Shown: positions 1 to 13,400 of the stretch, in pieces
Position numbering within the stretch: position 1 is the first letter of the stretch
Layout of the letters: each line of letters opens with the position of its first letter
Assembly (NCBI GenBank): GCA_029465975.1
Contig: CM055754.1
Location: 13,462,256 to 13,526,255, forward strand
From: Dallia pectoralis
Lineage: Eukaryota > Chordata > Actinopteri > Esociformes > Umbridae
DNA length: 64,000 bases
Reading direction: 5' to 3'
Notes under the pieces: model-generated
What the model was told of the DNA's origin: nothing
Databases searched by the model: none
What the model saw: the letters and a program-made list of their open reading frames with translations, nothing else
Position numbers and translations under genes: made by a program

Positions 1-2424
1 TATACAGAACAGTACAGCATTACATTATATACAACTGAGGAAATAATGAACATACTTTATACAGAACAGTACAGCATTACATTAAATACATCTGAGGACA
101 TAATGAACATGCTTTATACAGAACAGTACAGCATTACATTACATACAACTCTGGACATAATGAACATACTTTATACAGAACAGTACAGCATTACATTACA
201 TTATATACAACTGAGGACATAATGAACATACTTTATACAGAACAGTACAGCATTACATTAAATACATCTGAGGACATAATGAACATACTTTATACTGAAC
301 AGTACAGCATTACATTATATACAACTGAGGAAATAATGAACATACTTTATACAGACAGTACAGCATTACATTACATAAAATACAATTGAAGACATACAGC
401 ATTACATTACATTATATACAACTGAGAACATTATGAAAATACTTTATACAGAACAGTACAGCATTACATTATATACAACTAAGGACATAATGAACATACA
501 TTATACAGAACAGTACAGCATTACATTATATACAACTGAATACATAATGAACATAGATCATACAGAACAGTACAGCATTACATTATATATAACTGAGGAC
601 ATACTAAACATACTTTATACAGAACAGTACAGCATTTCAATATATATTCAACTGAGGACATAATGAACATACATAATACTGAACAGTACAGCATTACATT
701 ATATACAACTGAGGAAATAATGAACATACTTTATACAGAACAGTACAGCATTACATTACATTATATACAACTGAGAACATTGTCAAAATTCTTTATACAG
801 AACAGTACAGAATTACATTATATACAACTGAGAACATTATGAAAATTCTTTATACAGAACAGTACAGCATTACATTATATACAACTGAGGACATAATGAA
901 CATACATTATACAGAACAGTACAGCATTACATTATATTAACAACTGAGGAAATAATGAACATACTTTTTACAGAACAGTACAGCATTACATTACATTATA
1001 TACAACTGAAGACATAATGAACATACTTTATACAGAACAGTACAGCATTACATTACATTATATACAACTGAGGACATAATGAACATACTTTATACAGAAC
1101 AGTACAGCATTACATTAAATACAACTGAGGACATAATGAACATACTTTATACAGAACAGTACAGCATTACATTACATTATATACAACTGAGAACATTATG
1201 AAAATACTTTATACAGAACAGTACAGAATTACATTATATACAACTGAGAACATTATGAACATACTTTATACAGAACAGTACAGCATTACATTATATACAA
1301 CTGAGGACATAATGAACATACTTTATACAGAACAGTACAGCATTACATTAAATACATCTGAGGACATAATAAACATAATACAGAACAGTACAGCATTTAT
1401 ACAGAACATAATGAACATACATTTATACAGAACAGTACATTACATTATATACAACTGAGGACATAATGAACATACTTCATACAGAACAGTACAGCATTAC
1501 ATTAAATACATCTGAGGACATAATGAACATACCTTATACTGAACAGTACAGCATTACATTATATACAACTGAGGAAATAATAAACATACTTAATACAGAA
1601 CAGTACAGCATTACATTACATTAAATACAACTGAGAACATTATGAAAATACTTTATACAGAACAGTACAGAATTACATTATATACAACTGAGAACATTAT
1701 GAAAATACTTTATACAGAACAGTACAGCATTTCAATAATGTATACACCTGAGTACATAATGAACATACATTATACAGAACAGTACAGCATTACATTATAT
1801 ACAACTGAGAACATTATGAAAATACTTTATACAGAACAGTACAGAATTACATTATATACAACTGAGAACATTATGAACATACTTTATACAAAACAGTACA
1901 GCATTTCATTAAATACATCTGAGGACATAATGAACATACTTTATACTGAACAGTACAGCATTACATTATATACAACTGAGGAAATAATGAACATACTTTA
2001 TACAGAACAGTACAGCATTACATTACATTAAATACAACTGAGAACATTATGAAAATACTTTACACAGAACAGTACAGAATTACATTATATACAACTGAGA
2101 ACATTATGAAAATACTTTATACAGAACAGTACAGCATTACATTATATACAACTGAGGACATAATAAACATACTTTATACAGAACAGTACAGCATTTCAAT
2201 ATATATATACAACTAAGGACATAATGAACATACATAATACAGACAGTACAGCATTACATTATATACAACTGAGGAAATAATGAACATACTTTATACAGAA
2301 CAGTACAGCATTACATTAAATACATCTGAGGACATAATGAACATCCTTTATACAGAGCAGTACAGCATTACATTACATTATATACAACTCTGGACATAAT
2401 GAACATACTTTATACAGAACAGTA
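1..2424 (+). repeat. 57-bp minisatellite array, segment 1
   Basis: Direct tandem copies of an AT-rich unit built around TATACAGAACAGTACAGC, then a CATTACATTATATACAACTG block, then ACATAATGAACAT. The basic unit is 57 bp. A 62-bp variant has an extra ACATT (TTACATTACATTA). Other variants have AAATACATCTGAGG in place of TATACAACTGAGG, or GAACATTATGAAAATAC in place of GGACATAATGAACATAC. By length this is about 42 units. The array runs off the left edge of the window. Because 57 is a multiple of 3 the sense frame stays open across consecutive 57-bp units, which gives meaningless ORFs of 60-130 codons that end at 62-bp units. Confidence 0.97.
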
Positions 2425-2440
2425 CACTGTAAAAAAAAAA
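2425..2440 (+). repeat. left terminal inverted repeat of DNA transposon
   Basis: CACTGTAAAAAAAAAA is an exact 16-bp inverted match to the right end. It is followed within 110 bp by several TTTACAG and CTGTAAA words, the kind of subterminal repetition that transposases often bind. TA at 2423-2424 is the left target duplication. Confidence 0.85.
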
Positions 2441-3287
2441 CATAATTTTACAGTAAATTACTCTAAATTTTCACAGTAGTTTTTCTGTTTTTATTAAATA
2501 GTATAAAAAACAGTAAAATTACAGAAATTATCTGTAAATGAACAACCAGCCTGTTATTTTATGTGTTATGCCAATAATGACAAGCTACAGTTATTTCTCA
2601 TTTTTTTCCAGAAATTTACTGTAATAATTATGATATTTGCCTGTTATTAAATGTTTTGCTCGTTATATGAAGGTTTATCTCCATAGTGACAATTTAAGTA
2701 TTTTTTTTATTTTAAGGTACCATCATTTCCGGACTATAGAGCGCACCTGAATATAAGCCGCACCCACTGAAGTTTAAAACAAATATTATTTTGAACATAA
2801 ATAAGCCACACTGGTCTTTAAGCGTACATTTAACGGTACATTGAAACAAATGAACTTTACACAGGCTTTAACGAAACACGGGTTGCAACAAAAATAATTA
2901 CGCTTTAACGAAACAGTTTCACCACCGTCAGAGGTAGTTTTATTCATTTAAATGAATATGCTTAAAATGTGTGTCTTAAGTGCTGTTGAGTTGTTATAGT
3001 AATTGTCTCTTAAAACAAAAATATGTTTGTTAAGTACACGTGAAACAGTATAGAAAATGAACGAGAGTGAATATTCTTCATTTAACAGCATATTTGTGTA
3101 CTAAGAATCACATATATTAAAACTCTAAATACTTATGAGTACATATAATAAAGTATTACAAACAGTATAGATTATAATTAATTTATTGTAAATCTAGTTT
3201 TTTATTACTGTTATTCATATTTTTAAATCCAAACGCTTGCTTTGGCAATATGTACAGTGTAAAAGCCATTTTTGAATTTGAATGTGT
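2441..3287. other. left internal region of DNA transposon, no gene
   Basis: AT-rich, non-coding sequence. The first 150 bp are dense in TTACAG/CTGTAA words. From about 2725 there is a stretch with CGGACTATAGAGCGCACC and ATATAAGCCGCACCCACTG, words of a dispersed repeat I associate with teleost genomes, so a nested degenerate element is likely. I see no recognisable coding sequence. Confidence 0.5.
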
Positions 3288-3290
3288 ATG

Positions 3291-3330
3291 ATTGGCCAAT
3301 GTGGCTGTCATCCAGCAAACTGGCCAATGA
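3291..3330 (+). promoter_or_regulatory. paired CCAAT boxes, candidate promoter
   Basis: ATTGGCCAAT at 3291-3300 (CCAAT on both strands) is followed by CTGGCCAATG at 3320-3329, so the two CCAAT cores are 28 bp apart. They lie about 160-195 bp upstream of the first ATG of the spliced gene model. This spacing and pairing resemble CCAAT-driven, TATA-less vertebrate promoters. The promoter role is inference. Confidence 0.4.
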
Positions 3331-3487
3331 GCACTGAGCGCGCCTTAATTTGAAAGTACGTAGGTTTGAAGGAATGAATGAATTACGTGGATCATTATCT
3401 GGAATATTTAACATCTGCATGCCAAATTATTATTTGAGTACATTTTAGTTCCGGGATTTCAACGGAGAACAAAATAAAAATGGGAAT

Positions 3488-6400
3488 ATGGACACAGTAG
3501 AAGAATCAGGATCTGTTTGCTCTCCTAGCATGAACTTCACTTTATATCTGCTCTCCTGCTGGCGATATCAGGTATGAAAACATGTCATTGTTATTTTGCT
3601 AAGTTAATAACCTAACGTAGTGTTTGTGTTCATATCCATCATTTTGACTGTAACGTTGTCAGACTGTTATTTTAGCTAAATTACCGTGAGTAATTAACGT
3701 TAACTTATGTTACAGGTAACTTAATGTAGTAACGTTCGTTATCTAACATTAGCTTGTTAAACTCGGCATGATTCATGTTAGCAAACACAACGTTAATATT
3801 GAGTGTGGTTTTAGTCGAGATGGTTTGCTTATTCTGTTTACAGGCAGCAAATATATATAATACAATTAACGTTATGTTACTAACATTACAGACACTTGTT
3901 GCTGAGTCAACCTAATGTACAGCTCAGTAATAGTGTTAACTTTTCGTTACGTTGTAATAACGTAATTGTTCCTGCTTGTGTAATAACGGTAGCAGTTTTG
4001 GTGAGTGCACGGTAACAGCCTTACTGCCTTCTGAAAATATTAAATTACATGTTATAATGCAGCCTAACTTCTGGTCACAATGTGTGTTTGAGAGAGAGAG
4101 AGATATGACTGACTGGTCTAGTCTAGTGTAATAATATGCTCATTAGAACTAACTGGAATCTTTTTGTGTCAGTCCCCTGCCGCCTTGTTAGCTTCAGATG
4201 GTCAGATGTGACTATTTCACACTAGATAGATTGATAGATAGATACTTCATTGATATGGGGAATTGCAGTGTAGCTGCAGCATTACACACAGTAACAACAC
4301 AATAAAGTAAAAATAGTAAAAATATCAGTTGCAGTGAACAGTTAACAGCTTGTTATAACATCCAAAATGTTAACACACAAACATTGTGTAACTGTGAGGA
4401 TTTAGGCTAATCTCGTTCTTGTTTAATTGATATTTAATTTACTTAACCCTAACAAACTGTTCATATCCAATGCCCTCACAGGTCCAAGAAACCCGGTCCA
4501 AGAAAGTCCTGATAAAAATATATCTATACCACCTTTTTGAACTACATGCCTGTCCCCCTGCTGTCAAAACGGGTACATTTTCACCTGAACAGTATGTGAG
4601 GGTAACGAACAGTTTAAGTTTCAATTCATGTAAATTCATGTTAAGTTCTATGTTCGTGTTTACATAAATTCACTAATATTAATGTAATTCCAGAGAGATG
4701 CTCATCAAGGGAAGGTGGTGATTGCCAAAGGGAAAAAGTAAGTTAAAAATGATATAGCCTATACTACAGAACATTTTAATTTGAATGTTTAAGAGGTATT
4801 TATATGAATTATACTATTTGCCTAATGAATCCTGATCAGTCTGAGAGACTGAATGAGGTTGAATGCTTATCATATGTACCATCCTTATCTCTTATCTGGT
4901 GTTCCTTATCTAGTTGAGTGTAAATAATTAGGGCTCCCTCATGAGTTTCCTCGTGGGTTGGCACCCTGGTAAAGCCAGCCATCATTGTGTGAATGGGTGA
5001 TTGATATGTGACATGTGATATGACATGTATTGTAGAGTGCTTTGAGTGGTTGATTATTCTAGAAAAGCACTATATATGCAAGAACAATCCATTTACCATA
5101 TTCTTCACTGTGTCCATCTGTACTTCACACAGCAAAGAACCTGTCATTGTGCATCACCTGTGTGATAACGAGAAGGCTGAAGAACCAGGAGTGACAAGAT
5201 ATTACCGGCTGCTGGGGTGCAGCATTAAACCCAGGGACAGGTAAGCAAGCCGAGGCAAAAACATACAGAGAATGAAACCAAGTTCACATCAGTCATAATA
5301 ATAATATTATGTAAGAATGAATGTATGTGTGAGGCTGTTCATTAATATTTTTGCATATGTCTCCATTAGTAAACTGACTAATAGTCTTTGTTTGTCTGTG
5401 TGTTTTCCCCTCATGAACCAGACATTTTGGAAATGAAAGGTCTCCTGCCACAAGATTTTAGGAGCCAGTGAGTATTCATGTTATCCTGACATAAAGACTG
5501 TGAATGTATAATGTGCATACTAGTGGCCATATCACTGCCAGTTTGTCAGCACAAAGACAAACAATATTGTACTCGTCTATATGCTGTGTAACCAGTGGTG
5601 CCAAATAGTTAACAATGGTTAAACAACTTTCTTCAAACATGAAAATGTACATAGTGGCACAAACATGAATTCCATTCCATTTTCTATGACTTTTCCATCA
5701 TGCTGATCAGTAGTATTTGTAACACAATGGGAGTGCACAGTAATGTATGTTATCCAGGAAATAGCTTTGCAGTCCAATGGCCACTTTAACTAACCCTAAC
5801 CGATTTTAACATCCTTTCTGGGTAAAAACCTCTAACTTTAAAAAGGTAGCTCACTTCAAAGGTCCAGACAAGCCACATTGACCTGAAAAGTTGTCATTTA
5901 CACCATGTGTTTAGCAGAAGTCTTCAATGTAGCTTCTTAGCTGGGAGTTGTGTTAATGTACACACTGCTTGATTTGTGTGTGTGGGTTTGCTTGACCACA
6001 GTGCAGAGCTAAGAACCTGAGGATTCTTGAGTTGTTTTTTTGCATTTAAAACGTAGTCACTATTTTCTGCAGTTGTTTGGGAAAATGCTACAACACTGAT
6101 TTCCTGTAAAAGTCCAGTAGTGTTAATTTAAAATGAACAATAAATAAAATCCTACTTCTTACAATAAAGACCTTTCTGTAATATATTTCTCTCTGTGTGT
6201 GTCCTCTCCAGGAGCAGATCCAGGCGATTACTGGCCATTTGGAAGAAGTCTGATATTTCTGCTGTGTTGCACCTCTGTGACAGATTTATTGACCTTGTGT
6301 GGTATGTTTTAATTTTACTTTTTTACTTAATAATTCACTGTATAGTTAGGATTCTTAAATGCTATTAGAACTACCTTATACAGAGCCCCCAAGGGTTAAG

Positions 6401-6587
6401 AGAATGAAGAAGAAGAAGACCATAACTCCCTGAGCTCAACAGCACAATTTGTTGCTTCCTCCATCCATTTCAAAGGGAAAGTCTTGACATCCTTTTGATA
6501 GAAATGCTTACAGACACACATGTTACACACATGGAGAAGTACAATTGTTCGTTTTTCAGTTTCTCCCCCCTAAAGAACTGTTTGTGA
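3488..6587 (+). CDS. unrecognised six-exon gene model inside DNA transposon (196 aa)
   Basis: I do not recognise this protein. Exons with consensus splice sites are 3488-3571, 4482-4601, 4694-4737, 5133-5240, 6212-6301 and 6443-6587. Donors read gtatga, gtaacg, gtaagt, gtaagc and gtatgt, and every acceptor ends in CAG. The phases (0, 0, 2, 2, 2) keep one frame open from ATG to a TGA at 6585-6587, 591 nt in total. AATAAA follows at 6628-6633. An additional 46-nt exon-like segment at 5422-5467 would bring in a stop. Exon 1 contains NFTLYLLSCW, exon 2 ends in SPEQYVR, exon 4 carries EPVIVHHLCDN and VTRYYRLLGC, and exon 5 carries LLAIWKKSD. There is no signal peptide, zinc finger or DDE pattern that I can identify. 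An ATG at 3480 opens a 6-codon upstream ORF that overlaps the start. The last acceptor has a weak pyrimidine tract and is the least certain part. It could be a captured host gene, the transposon's own small protein, or chance. Confidence 0.35.
4215..4330 (-). repeat. probable degenerate fish retroelement tail in intron 1
   Basis: A GATAGATAGATAC run is followed by TTCATTGATATGGGGAATTG and then an A-rich stretch (AATAAAGTAAAAATAG). Read on the minus strand this resembles the ATCAATAAAGTATCTATC-type 3' tails of teleost LINE/SINE elements. It is short and diverged, so I do not assign a family. Confidence 0.4.
5422..5467 (+). other. 46-nt cassette (poison) exon candidate
   Basis: The segment is bounded by a good acceptor (CATGAACCAG) and a strong donor (GTGAGT). 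At 46 nt it shifts the frame, and when joined to the preceding exon (phase 2) it reads into an in-frame TAG at 5459-5461. Skipping it joins 5133-5240 directly to 6212-6301 in phase. If real it would behave as a productive/non-productive splicing switch. It may also be a decaying exon. Confidence 0.3.
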
Positions 6588-6807
6588 ATAATGTGTTGAT
6601 ATTGTAAATTTACATCTGAATACATTTAATAAAATGATTTTAGAATCAATAGTGATGTTGACTTAATTTGTAGTTTCCTACGACATTTCCTACGACATTT
6701 CATAATGTATATATTTTGTATTGCTTGAGTATGTTTTCAGTTGACGACATTCACAGTAATTTTGAAGATCATATGTTGGTGTCTGAACTTAATAATTTAG
6801 CGAATAA
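6588..6807 (+). terminator. 3' UTR with poly(A) signal AATAAA
   Basis: The canonical AATAAA at 6628-6633 lies 41 bp after the TGA of the gene model, and the next TG-rich stretch is near 6650-6660. Another AATAAA-containing stretch (near 6131-6170) lies inside intron 5 and could serve a shorter transcript containing the poison exon. The rest of the interval holds nothing recognisable. Confidence 0.3.
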
Positions 6808-7365
6808 CTGTAAAATAATCGTATTTTCCTGCAGAATTTTAGGATTGTTCCATTATTGAAGGTGAATAATCATAATTCTTTAAAATCTGTAAAGTAATAG
6901 TATTTACCTGCAATATTTTTACAATTGTCCATTTATTGAAGGTGATTGATCATAATTATTTGGGGAAAATCTGTAAAATAACAGTATTTACCTTCCGAAT
7001 TTTTAGGATTTTTCCTTTATTGAAGGTGATTAAACATAATTATTTGGGAAAAATCTGTAAAATAATTGTATTTATCTGAATTATTTTTACAATTGTCCAT
7101 TTATTGAAGGTGATTGATCATAATTATTTGGGGAAAATCTGTAAAATAACAGTATTTATCTGCAGAATTTTTACGATTATCCGTGTATTGAAGGTGATTA
7201 ATTATTATTATTTGGGGAAAATCTGTAAAATAATGGTATTTTCTTGTAGAAATTTTAGGATTCTCCCTTTATTGAAAGGGATTGATCATAATTATTTTGG
7301 GAAAAATCTGTAAAATAATGGTATTTTTCTGTAAATATTTTAATAAAATTTTCCGTTAATTTAAT
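6808..7365 (+). repeat. ~84-bp tandem repeats near the right end of the DNA transposon
   Basis: About six and a half diverged copies each start CTGTAAAATAA(T/C)(A/G)GTATTT, continue with a TTTTA(G/C)(G/A)ATT block, and end TTATTGAAGGTGATTGATCA then TAATTATTTGGGGAAAAT. Copies are 79-85 bp. The CTGTAAA start repeats the terminal inverted repeat word CTGTAAA, suggesting amplified subterminal binding sites. A 69-codon ORF here is a by-product of the repeat. Confidence 0.8.
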
Positions 7366-7408
7366 GTTTTTACACATTGTTTGATTTAGGGTATTTTACT
7401 TTAATTTT

Positions 7409-7450
7409 ACGGTCAACGTTTGGCAGCCGTAGCTGCCAGTCATTGACCGT
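7409..7450. repeat. subterminal hairpin
   Basis: ACGGTCAA at 7409-7416 pairs with TTGACCGT at 7443-7450, and internally TTGGCAGC pairs with GCTGCCAG, leaving a short loop. It sits 27 bp from the right terminus. Similar GGCAGC...GCTGCC hairpins near element ends are familiar in fish repeats, but I cannot name a family. Confidence 0.65.
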
Positions 7451-7460
7451 TTTTTTACGA

Positions 7461-7477
7461 TTTTTTTTTTTACAGTG
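7461..7477 (-). repeat. right terminal inverted repeat of DNA transposon
   Basis: TTTTTTTTTTTACAGTG is the inverted copy of the left end. TA at 7478-7479 is the right target duplication, and array sequence (CAGCATTACATTACATT) resumes at once. Confidence 0.85.
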
Positions 7478-10400
7478 TACAGCATTACATTACATTATAT
7501 ACAACTGAGGACATAATGAACATACTTTATACAGAACAGTACAGCATTACATTAAATACATCTGAGGACATAATGAACATACTTTATACTGAACAGTACA
7601 GCATTACATTACATTAAATACAATTGAAGACATAATGAACATACTTTATACTGAACAGTACAGCATTACATTACGTTATATACAACTGAGAACATTATGA
7701 AAATACTTTATACAGAACAGTACAGCATTTCAATATATATACAACTAAGTACATAATGAACATACATAATACAGAACAGTACAGCATTACATTATATACA
7801 ACTGAATACATAATGAACATACATCATACAGAACAGTACAGCATTACATTATATATAACTGAGGACATACTAAACATACTTTATACAGAACAGTACAGCA
7901 TTTCAATATATATTCAACTGAGGACATAATGAACATACATAATACTGAACAGTACAGCATTACATTATATACAACTGAGGAAATAATGAACATACTTTAT
8001 ACAGAACAGTACAGCATTACATTACATTATATACAACTGAGAACATTATGAAAATTCTTTATAGAGAACAGTACAGAATTACATTATATACAACTGAGAA
8101 CATTATGAAAATACTTTATACAGAACAGTACAGAATTACATTATATACAACTGAGAACATTATGAACATACTTTATACAAAACATTACAGCATTTCATTA
8201 AATACATCTGAGGACATAATGAACATACTTTATACAGAACAGTACAGCATTACATTAAATACATCTGAGGACATAATGAACATCCTTTATACAGAACAGT
8301 ACAGCATTACATTACATTATATACAACTGAGGACATAATGAACATACTTCATACAGAACAGTACAGCATTACATTAAATACATCTGAGGACATAATGAAC
8401 ATACTTTATACTGAACAGTACAGCATTACATTATATACAACTGAGGAAATAATAAACATACTAAAATACAGAACAGTACAGCATTACATTACATTAAAGA
8501 CAACTGAGAACATTATGAAAATACTTTATACAGAACAGTACAGAATTACATTATATACAACTGAGAACATTATGAAAATACTTTATACAGAACAGTACAG
8601 CATAACATTATATACTACTGAATACATAATGAACATACTTCATACAGAACAGTACAGCATTACATTATATATGACTGAGGAAATACTAAACATACTTTAT
8701 ACAGAACAGTACAGCATTTCAATATATATACAACTGAGGACATAATGAACATACATAATACTGAACAGTACAGCATTACATTATATACAACTTAGGAAAT
8801 AATGAACATACTTTATACAGAACAGTACAGCATTACATTACATTATATACAACTGAGAACAATATGAAAATACTTTATACAGAACAGTACAGAATTACAT
8901 TATATACAACTGAGAACATTATAAAAATTATTTATACAGAACAGTACAGCATTTTAATATATATACAACTGAGGACATAATGAACATACATAATACAGAA
9001 CAGTACAGCATTACATTATATACAACTGAGAACATTATGAAAATACTTTATACAGAACAGTACAGAATTACACTATATACAACTGAGAACATTATGAACA
9101 TACTTTATACAAAACAGTACAGCATTTCATTAAATACATCTGAGGACATAATGAACATACTTTATACAGAACAGTACAGCATTACATTATATACAACTGA
9201 GGAAATAATGAACATACTTTATACAGAACAGTACAGCATTACATTAAATACATCTGAGGACATAATGAACATCCTTTATACAGAACAGTACAGCATTACA
9301 TTACATTATATACAACTCTGGACATAATGAACATACTTTATACAGAACAGTACAGCATTACATTACATTATATACAACTGAGGACATAATGAACATACTT
9401 TATACAGAACAGTACAGCATTACATTAAATACATCTGAGGACATAATGAACATACTTTATACTGAACAGTACAGCATTACATTATATACAACTGAGGAAA
9501 TAATGAACATACTTTATACAGAACAGTACAGCATTACATTACATTAAATACAACTGAAGACATAATGAACATACTTTATACTGAACAGTACAGCATTACA
9601 TTATAATACATCTGAGGACATAATGAACATACTTTATACTGAACAGTACAGCATTACATTATATACAACTGAGGACATAATGAAAATACTTTATACAGAA
9701 CAGTACAGCATTACATTACATTAAATACAACTGAAGACATAATGAACATACTTTATACAGAACAGTACAGCATTACATTATATATATACAACTGAGAACA
9801 TAATGAAAATACTTTATACAGAACAGTACAGCATTACATTATATACAACTGAGGACATAATGAACATACTTTATACAGAACAGTACAGCATTACATTATA
9901 TACAACTGAGGACATAATGAACATACTTTATACAGAACAGTACAGCATTACATTATATACAACTGAGGAAATAATGAACATACTTTATACAGAACAGTAC
10001 AGCATTACATTACATTATATACAACTGAGGACATAATGAACATACTTTATACAGAACAGTACAGCATTACATTACATTATATACAACTGAGGACATAATG
10101 AACATACTTTATACAGAACAGTACAGCATTACATTATATATACAACTGAGGACATAATGAACATACTTTATACAGAACAGTACAGCATTACATTATACAA
10201 CTGATAATGAACAACTGAACAGGATTACATTAATGAACATACTTTATACAGAACAGTACAGCATTACATTATTATAATACAACTGAAGACATAATGAACA
10301 TACTTTATACTGAACAGTACAGCATTACATTACATTATATACAACTGAAACATAATGAACATACTTTATACAGAACAGTACAGCATTACATTACATTATA

Positions 10401-13400
10401 TACAACTGAGAACATTATGAAAATATTTATACAGAACAGTACAGCATTTCATTATATACAACTGAGGACATAATGAACATACATTATACAGAACAGTAAC
10501 AGCATTACATTATATACAACTGAGACATAATGAACATACTTTATACAGAACAGTACAGCATTACATTATATACAACTGAGGACATAATGAACATACTTTA
10601 TACAGAACAGTACAGCATTACATTATAATACAACTGAGGACATAATGAACATACTTTATACAGAACAGTACAGCATTACATTATTATATACAACTGAGGA
10701 CATAATGAACATACTTTATACAGAACAGTACAGCATTACATTACATTATATACAACTGAGGACATAATGAACATACTTTATACAGAACAGTACAGCATTA
10801 CATTATATATACAACTGAGGACATAATGAACATACTTTATACAGAACAGTACAGCATTACATTATATATACAACTGAGAACATAATGAAATACTTTATAC
10901 AGAACAGTACAGAATTACATTATATACAACTGAGAACATTATGAACATACTTTATACAGAACAGTACAGCATTTCATTAAATACAACTGAGGACATAATG
11001 AACATACTTTATACAGAACAGTACAGCATTACATTATATACAACTGAGGACATAATGAACATACTTTATACAGAACAGTACAGCATTACATTATATACAA
11101 CTGAGGACATAATGAACATACTTTATACAGAACAGTACAGCATTACATTACATTATATACAACTGAGGACATAATGAACATACTTTATACAGAACAGTAC
11201 AGCATTACATTATATACAACTGAGGACATAATGAACATACTTTATACAGAACAGTACAGCATTACATTATATACAACTGAGGACATAATGAACATACTTT
11301 ATACAGAACAGTACAGCATTACATTACATTAAATACAACTGAGGACATAATGAACATACTTTATACAGAACAGTACAGCATTACATTAAATACATCTGAG
11401 GACATAATGAACATACTTTATACTGAACAGTACAGCATTACATTATATACAACTGAGGAAATAATAAACATACTTAATACAGAACAGTACAGCATTACAT
11501 TACATTAAATACAACTGAGAACATTATGAAAATACTTTATACAGAACAGTACAGAATTACATTATATACAACTGAGAACATTATGAAAATACTTTATACA
11601 GAACAGTACAGCATTACATTATATACAACTGAATACATAATGAACATACTTTATACAGAACAGTACAGCATTACATTATATACAACTGAGGACATAATAA
11701 ACATACTTTATACAGAACAGTACAGCATTTCAATATATATACAACTGAGGACATAATGAACATACTTTATACAGAACAGTACAGCATTACATTACATTAT
11801 ATACAACTGAGGACATAATGAAAATACTTTATACAGAACAGTACAGAATTACATTATATACAACTGAGAACATTATAAAAATACTTTATACAGAACAGTA
11901 CAGCATTTTAATATATATACAACTGAGGACATAATGAACATACATTATACAGAACAGTACAGCATTACATTATATACAACTGAGAACATTATGAAAATAC
12001 TTTATACAGAACAGTACAGAATTACATTATATACAACTGAGAACATTATGAACATACTTTATACAAAACAGTACAGCATTTCATTAAATACATCTGAGGA
12101 CATAATGAACATACTTTATACAGAACAGTACAGCATTACATTATATACAACTGAGGAAATAATGAACATACTTTATACAGAACAGTACAGCATTACATTA
12201 AATACATCTGAGGACATAATGAACATACTTTATACAGAACAGTACAGCATTACATTACATTATATACAACTGAGGACATAATGAACATACTTTATACAGA
12301 ACAGTACAGCATTACATTACATTATATACAACTGAGGACATAATGAACATACTTTATACAGAACAGTACAGCATTACATTAAATACATCTGAGGACATAA
12401 TGAACATACTTTATACTGAACAGTACAGCATTACATTATATACAACTGAGGAAATAATGAACATACTTTATACAGAACAGTACAGCATTACATTACATTA
12501 AATACAATTGAAGACATAATGAACATACTTTATACTGAACAGTACAGCATTACATTAAATACATCTGAGGACATAATGAACATACTTTATACTGAACAGT
12601 ACAGCATTACATTATATACAACTGAGGAAATAATGAACATACTTTATACAGAACAGTACAGCATTACATTAAACACATCTGAGGACATAATGAACATACT
12701 TTATACTGAACAGTACAGCATTACATAATGAGGACATAATGAACATACTTTATACTGAACAGTACAGCATTACATTATATATACAACTGAGGACATAATG
12801 AAAATACTTTATACAGAACAGTACAGCATTACATTATTATAATACAACTGAGAACATTATGAAAATACTTTATACAGAACAGTACAGCATTACATTATAT
12901 ACAACTGAGAACATAATGAAAATACTTTATACAGAACAGTACAGCATTACATTATATACAACTGAATACATAATGAACATACTTTATACAGAACAGTACA
13001 GCATTACATTATATATGACTGAGGACATAATAAACATACTTTATACAGAACAGTACAGCATTTCAATATATATACAACTGAGGACATAATGAACATACTT
13101 TATACAGAACAGTACAGCATTACATTACATTATATACAACTGAGAACATTATGAAAATACTTTATACAGAACAGTACAGCATTACATTATATACAACTGA
13201 GAACATAATGAACATACTTTATACAGAACAGTACAGCATTTTACATTATATACAACTGAGGACATAATGAACATACTTTATACAGAACAGTACAGCATTA
13301 CATTATATACAACTGAGAACATAATGAAAATACTTTATACAGAACAGTACAGCATTACATTATATACAACTGAGAACATAATGAACATACTTTATACAGA

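Larger units (their letters stand above)
2425..7477 (+). mobile_element. DNA transposon with terminal inverted repeats, TA-flanked, gene-bearing
   Basis: A 5053-bp non-array block interrupts the minisatellite. It begins CACTGTAAAAAAAAAA and ends with the exact complement TTTTTTTTTTACAGTG, and both sides carry TA. Removing the block and one TA restores an ordinary array unit (CAGTACAGCATT), so this is a clean insertion with a TA duplication. TA duplication is typical of Tc1/mariner and a few other superfamilies. I see no DDE transposase ORF, so the superfamily is undetermined and the copy may be non-autonomous. Inside are, in order, an AT-rich left end, a piece resembling dispersed fish repeats, CCAAT boxes, a spliced gene model, 84-bp tandem repeats and a terminal hairpin. 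Confidence 0.8.

Noticed and set aside
433..2031. Repetitive ORFs of the MNILYTEQYSITLYTTEDI type throughout the array (both strands after inversion)
   Set aside because: They are translations of the 57-bp tandem unit (19 codons), end wherever a 62-bp unit occurs, have no conserved start or promoter, and exist only because 57 is divisible by three.
7104..7313. 69-codon ORF near the DNA transposon right end
   Set aside because: It is a by-product of the 84-bp tandem repeats.
2425..7477. Assigning the DNA transposon firmly to Tc1/mariner
   Set aside because: TA duplication fits, but the poly-A-rich terminal repeat is uninformative and I see no transposase. Other TA-targeting superfamilies remain possible.
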